Positions 49,572 through 51,592 of a stretch of 51,592 nucleotides of DNA are shown one piece after another. Source of the stretch: Deltaproteobacteria bacterium (GTDB lineage Bacteria > Desulfobacterota > Dissulfuribacteria > Dissulfuribacterales > UBA5754); assembly GCA_036574075.1 (NCBI GenBank), contig JAINCN010000045.1, positions 1 to 51,592 of the forward strand, given 5' to 3'. Below the pieces are notes generated by a model. That model worked only from the letters and a program-made list of their open reading frames with translations, ran no database searches and had not been told where the DNA came from. Every line of letters begins with the position of its first letter. The first letter of the stretch is position 1. Position numbers and translations under genes: made by a program.

Positions 49572-50171
49572 CTACTCGGATCCGACTTGGTAGCGGACAA
49601 ATCGACGTATGGAAATGTTTTCCCCCAGGGACGCGATGAGTTCGTTCAGGAGGTCCTGGATGGTGACCTCGGGCCTTTTCACAAACGGTTGTTCAAGAAG
49701 GCAGACCTCCTTGTAGAACTTGTCGACTCGACCCTCGATCATCTTTTCCACGATCTTTTCGGGCTTGCCCGACTCGAGGGCCTGATTTCTGTAGATTTCG
49801 CGTTCCTTTTCGAGGATCGCCGAGGGAACCTCCTCCCTGGAGATACAAAGGGGGTTGGTTGCCGCGATGTGCATGGCCACATCCCGGGCAAACCCCACGA
49901 ACTGATCCGTCTTGGCGACAAAATCCGTCTCGCAGCTTACCTCGACCATGACGCCGATCTTGTTGCCCGCGTGGATGTATGCCTGAATGGCCCCTTCAGA
50001 GGTGGCCCGCCCCGCGCGCTTGGCCGCAACGGCCAGGCCCTTCTGGCGAAGCCAGACCACGGCCTTTTCCATATCCCCACCTGACTCAGTGAGCGCCTTC
50101 TTGCAATCCATCATGCCCGCGTTGGTCCTGTCCCTGAGTTCCTTGACCATCGCAGCCGTTATACCCGACAT
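49572..50171 (-). CDS. tsf: Elongation factor Ts (short form)
   Basis: This nucleotide-exchange factor of EF-Tu has [23 protein letters not shown], the UBA-like N-terminal domain, and [12 protein letters not shown] in the core. At 199 residues it lacks the second half of the dimerisation core present in the E. coli protein. This short form is known from Thermus and several Desulfobacterota. The C-terminal segment [16 protein letters not shown] is retained. It follows rpsB by 31 bases. Confidence 0.96.
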   Translation of the reverse strand: MSGITAAMVKELRDRTNAGMMDCKKALTESGGDMEKAVVWLRQKGLAVAAKRAGRATSEGAIQAYIHAGNKIGVMVEVSCETDFVAKTDQFVGFARDVAMHIAATNPLCISREEVPSAILEKEREIYRNQALESGKPEKIVEKMIEGRVDKFYKEVCLLEQPFVKRPEVTIQDLLNELIASLGENISIRRFVRYQVGSE

Positions 50172-50202
50172 TTTCTTTCCTCCTCAGACATGCAATCTGA
50201 AT

Positions 50203-51015
50203 TTAAACCGCACCCGTACCGACATCCTCAGCATCGACAGGGGCAAGCCCTTCCTGCAATTCTTCTGCAGGAACCTCATGACCTTCCTCAACGGTGAATT
50301 CCTTGTCGGATTCCGCCTGCTGAAGCTCGGCATAACGCTCCCTGCCCTCGATCACCGCATCGGCGATACGCGACGCAAAAAGGCGAATTGCCCTAATGGC
50401 GTCATCGTTGCCTGGGATCACATAGTCGATCCCATCGGGATCACAATTCGTATCGACTACAGCCACGACAGGGATCCCAAGGCGATTGGCCTCCTTGACC
50501 GCTATGGCCTCCTGCCCGGAATCAATGACGAAAAGGGCATCGGGAAGTCTTTCCATATCCTTGATGCCCCCCAGGGTCATGGTGAGCTTTTCCCTCTGCC
50601 TGCTCATCTCAAGGACCTCGCGCTTGGGGAAACGATCGATCGTTCCGTCCTCGAACATGGCATCCAGCTTCTTCAGACGATCGATACTCTTTCTAATCGT
50701 GGTGAAATTCGTGAGCATCCCCCCAAGCCAGCGATGGCTGACATACGGCATGCCGCATCGTACAGCCTCTTCCTGGACGACGTCCTGTGCCTGTTTTTTG
50801 GTCCCGACAAAAAGTATGGTGCCACCCTGCCCACTTATATCGCGCACATAATCATATGCGTTCTTGAAATACTTGACGGTCTTCTGCAGATCGATGATGT
50901 AAATCCCGTTTCTCGCCCCGAAGATGAAAGGCTTCATTTTCGGGTTCCATCGCCTTGTCTGATGCCCAAAATGCACCCCTGCTTCAAGCAGGTTTTTCAT
51001 TGTTACGTATGCCAT
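50203..51015 (-). CDS. rpsB: Small ribosomal subunit protein uS2
   Basis: A complete S2 protein of 270 residues begins [20 protein letters not shown], with [42 protein letters not shown] and [23 protein letters not shown]. An acidic tail of about 40 residues ([24 protein letters not shown]) follows the core. A GGAGGAAAG site precedes ATG 51015. It heads the operon that runs to tsaB. Confidence 0.97.
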   Translation of the reverse strand: MAYVTMKNLLEAGVHFGHQTRRWNPKMKPFIFGARNGIYIIDLQKTVKYFKNAYDYVRDISGQGGTILFVGTKKQAQDVVQEEAVRCGMPYVSHRWLGGMLTNFTTIRKSIDRLKKLDAMFEDGTIDRFPKREVLEMSRQREKLTMTLGGIKDMERLPDALFVIDSGQEAIAVKEANRLGIPVVAVVDTNCDPDGIDYVIPGNDDAIRAIRLFASRIADAVIEGRERYAELQQAESDKEFTVEEGHEVPAEELQEGLAPVDAEDVGTGAV

Positions 51016-51133
51016 CTTTCCTCCGTTTTAGGTGGTTTGTCCTCCGCCGCCCCTGGGGAAAACCCGTACACCCTTTCCTCACGGAAATAGGCACCACACG
51101 GGCAGGACGACGTGTGATTTGATAAATCCGCTA

Positions 51134-51162
51134 TAAATAACACCCGGCTAAACGATTTACAA
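51134..51162 (-). promoter_or_regulatory. Likely sigma-70 type promoter of rpsB operon
   Basis: On the minus strand TTGTAA (51157-51162) is followed after 17 bases by TATTTA (51134-51139). The predicted transcript would have a leader of about 110 bases. That is long enough for the S2 autoregulatory leader known in other bacteria, though I could not establish a matching structure. Confidence 0.5.
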
Positions 51163-51225
51163 GACCAGGGGACTATTGATTCGCTTCCTGTCAAGCGCCT
51201 CTGCGATCCCCCACGTGCCCCCCAT

Positions 51226-51592
51226 AATCGACATAGGTAGGCTTTTACAAGCTTTCCCTGTCACACCACCGCACATGCGGGTCCGCATACGGCGGTTCGG
51301 CGGATTGAGCGGTCACGCGACCACCAGACAAGGGAGCGCCTGTCGATCAAAGAATGCGATCGGGAAGGCCTTCGCGTTTCCATGCCTTCCAAATCAAGCT
51401 CCGAAGCCGGCGCCTCATCCACTCCTCCAATCGGTTCAGAACTGAGGGGGTTTGACAGAACCCAAAGTATCCCAGCCAGCCCCGGGTATAAAGTTGGAGG
51501 TCCTGGATGATTCGCTTCCAGCCCCTTGTGCGCGTTCGTCGCGTAAGATCACGAATCCTCCTTCGGAATCGGTCCAGCGCCTGCCGCGAGAT
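51226..51592 (-). mobile_element. Group II intron, 3' part
   Basis: On the minus strand the end of a maturase ORF is followed by a domain V-like hairpin (51263-51298; AACCGCCGTATGCGG, loop ACC, CGCATGTGCGGTGGT). A domain VI-like end follows, terminating near CCTACCTATGTCGAT at about 51226. The rest of the intron is beyond the right edge. The exact 3' splice boundary is estimated. The flanking 51163-51225 stretch shows nothing recognisable. Confidence 0.75.
51347..51592 (-). pseudogene. ltrA: Group II intron reverse transcriptase/maturase, C-terminal part, damaged
   Basis: The frame enters from the right edge and shows the maturase X-domain and end: RDLTRRTRTRGWKRIIQDL, YTRGWLGYFGFCQTPSVLNR and LEEWMRRRLRSLIWKAWKRE. 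It then stops early at 51347 after GLPDRIL. In a neighbouring frame the next bases read PIAFFDRQALPCL, which resembles the normal C-terminal end of these proteins (PNAYFDSLGLPRL type). About 35 codons that usually lie between are missing. This indicates a deletion with frameshift in the endonuclease/C-terminal region, so the protein is probably not fully functional. Confidence 0.75.

Overview
This 51.6-kb window looks like chromosomal DNA of a GC-rich, anaerobic, sulfur-metabolising Desulfobacterota (deltaproteobacterial) bacterium. The main evidence is a complete dsrMKJOP operon with a CbiA-type siroheme amidase (dsrN) beside it, a DVU0298-type HEAT-repeat protein, and a short-form elongation factor Ts. 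The genus cannot be fixed from the sequence. dsrAB is not in the window.

Layout. 1-2.7 kb: the start of a coiled-coil (DUF3782-like) gene with perfect 42-bp tandem repeats, then a minus-strand operon queH-DUF2905-Rieske-cytochrome b. 2.7-3.2 kb: two palindromic repeats and no gene. 3.2-7.6 kb: an AmpG-like transporter, NAD(P)HX repair enzyme, a eukaryote-type HisA and a small membrane protein. 7.7-13.1 kb: an NtrB/NtrC-type pair followed by exonuclease III, and a separate OmpR-type two-component system. 13.2-20.2 kb: a surface-polysaccharide region with O-antigen ligase, four GT4 glycosyltransferases and a frameshifted FkbM methyltransferase. 20.4-30.7 kb: the dsr region (dsrN, an unknown gene, an RsbRD-N sensor-like protein, dsrMKJOP, a terminator, TPR and HEAT-TPR genes). 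30.9-34.9 kb: a YkgJ-type protein, a WecA-like transferase and pyrBC behind a pyrBI-style attenuator. 35.2-44.1 kb: M24 peptidase, lytic transglycosylase, M23 peptidase, YjbQ, DUF167, TyrA, an ABC permease pair without an ATPase, and small proteins next to tsaB. 44.1-51.0 kb: the conserved rpsB-tsf-pyrH-frr-uppS-cdsA-dxr-rseP translation and envelope operon. The right edge holds the 3' end of a decayed group II intron.

The most notable unexplained feature is a family of about 175-bp non-autonomous elements scattered between the genes. They have 14-bp terminal inverted repeats (CCTGAATCCGTGAG and complement), nested internal palindromes and no ORF. Four full-length copies and one internally deleted copy are each bounded by an exact 5-6 bp direct repeat (AATTT, GATTT, AGGAC, ATTAAA, AGGAA). 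These are target-site duplications, so this is a MITE family moved by an unseen transposase. One copy truncates the O-antigen ligase gene and separates it from a response-regulator gene it once overlapped. Another splits rseP from dxr. A divergent copy sits inside a larger palindrome between two convergent genes. A second, different palindromic repeat occurs twice in inverted orientation at 2.7-3.1 kb, each copy framed by its own inverted repeat.
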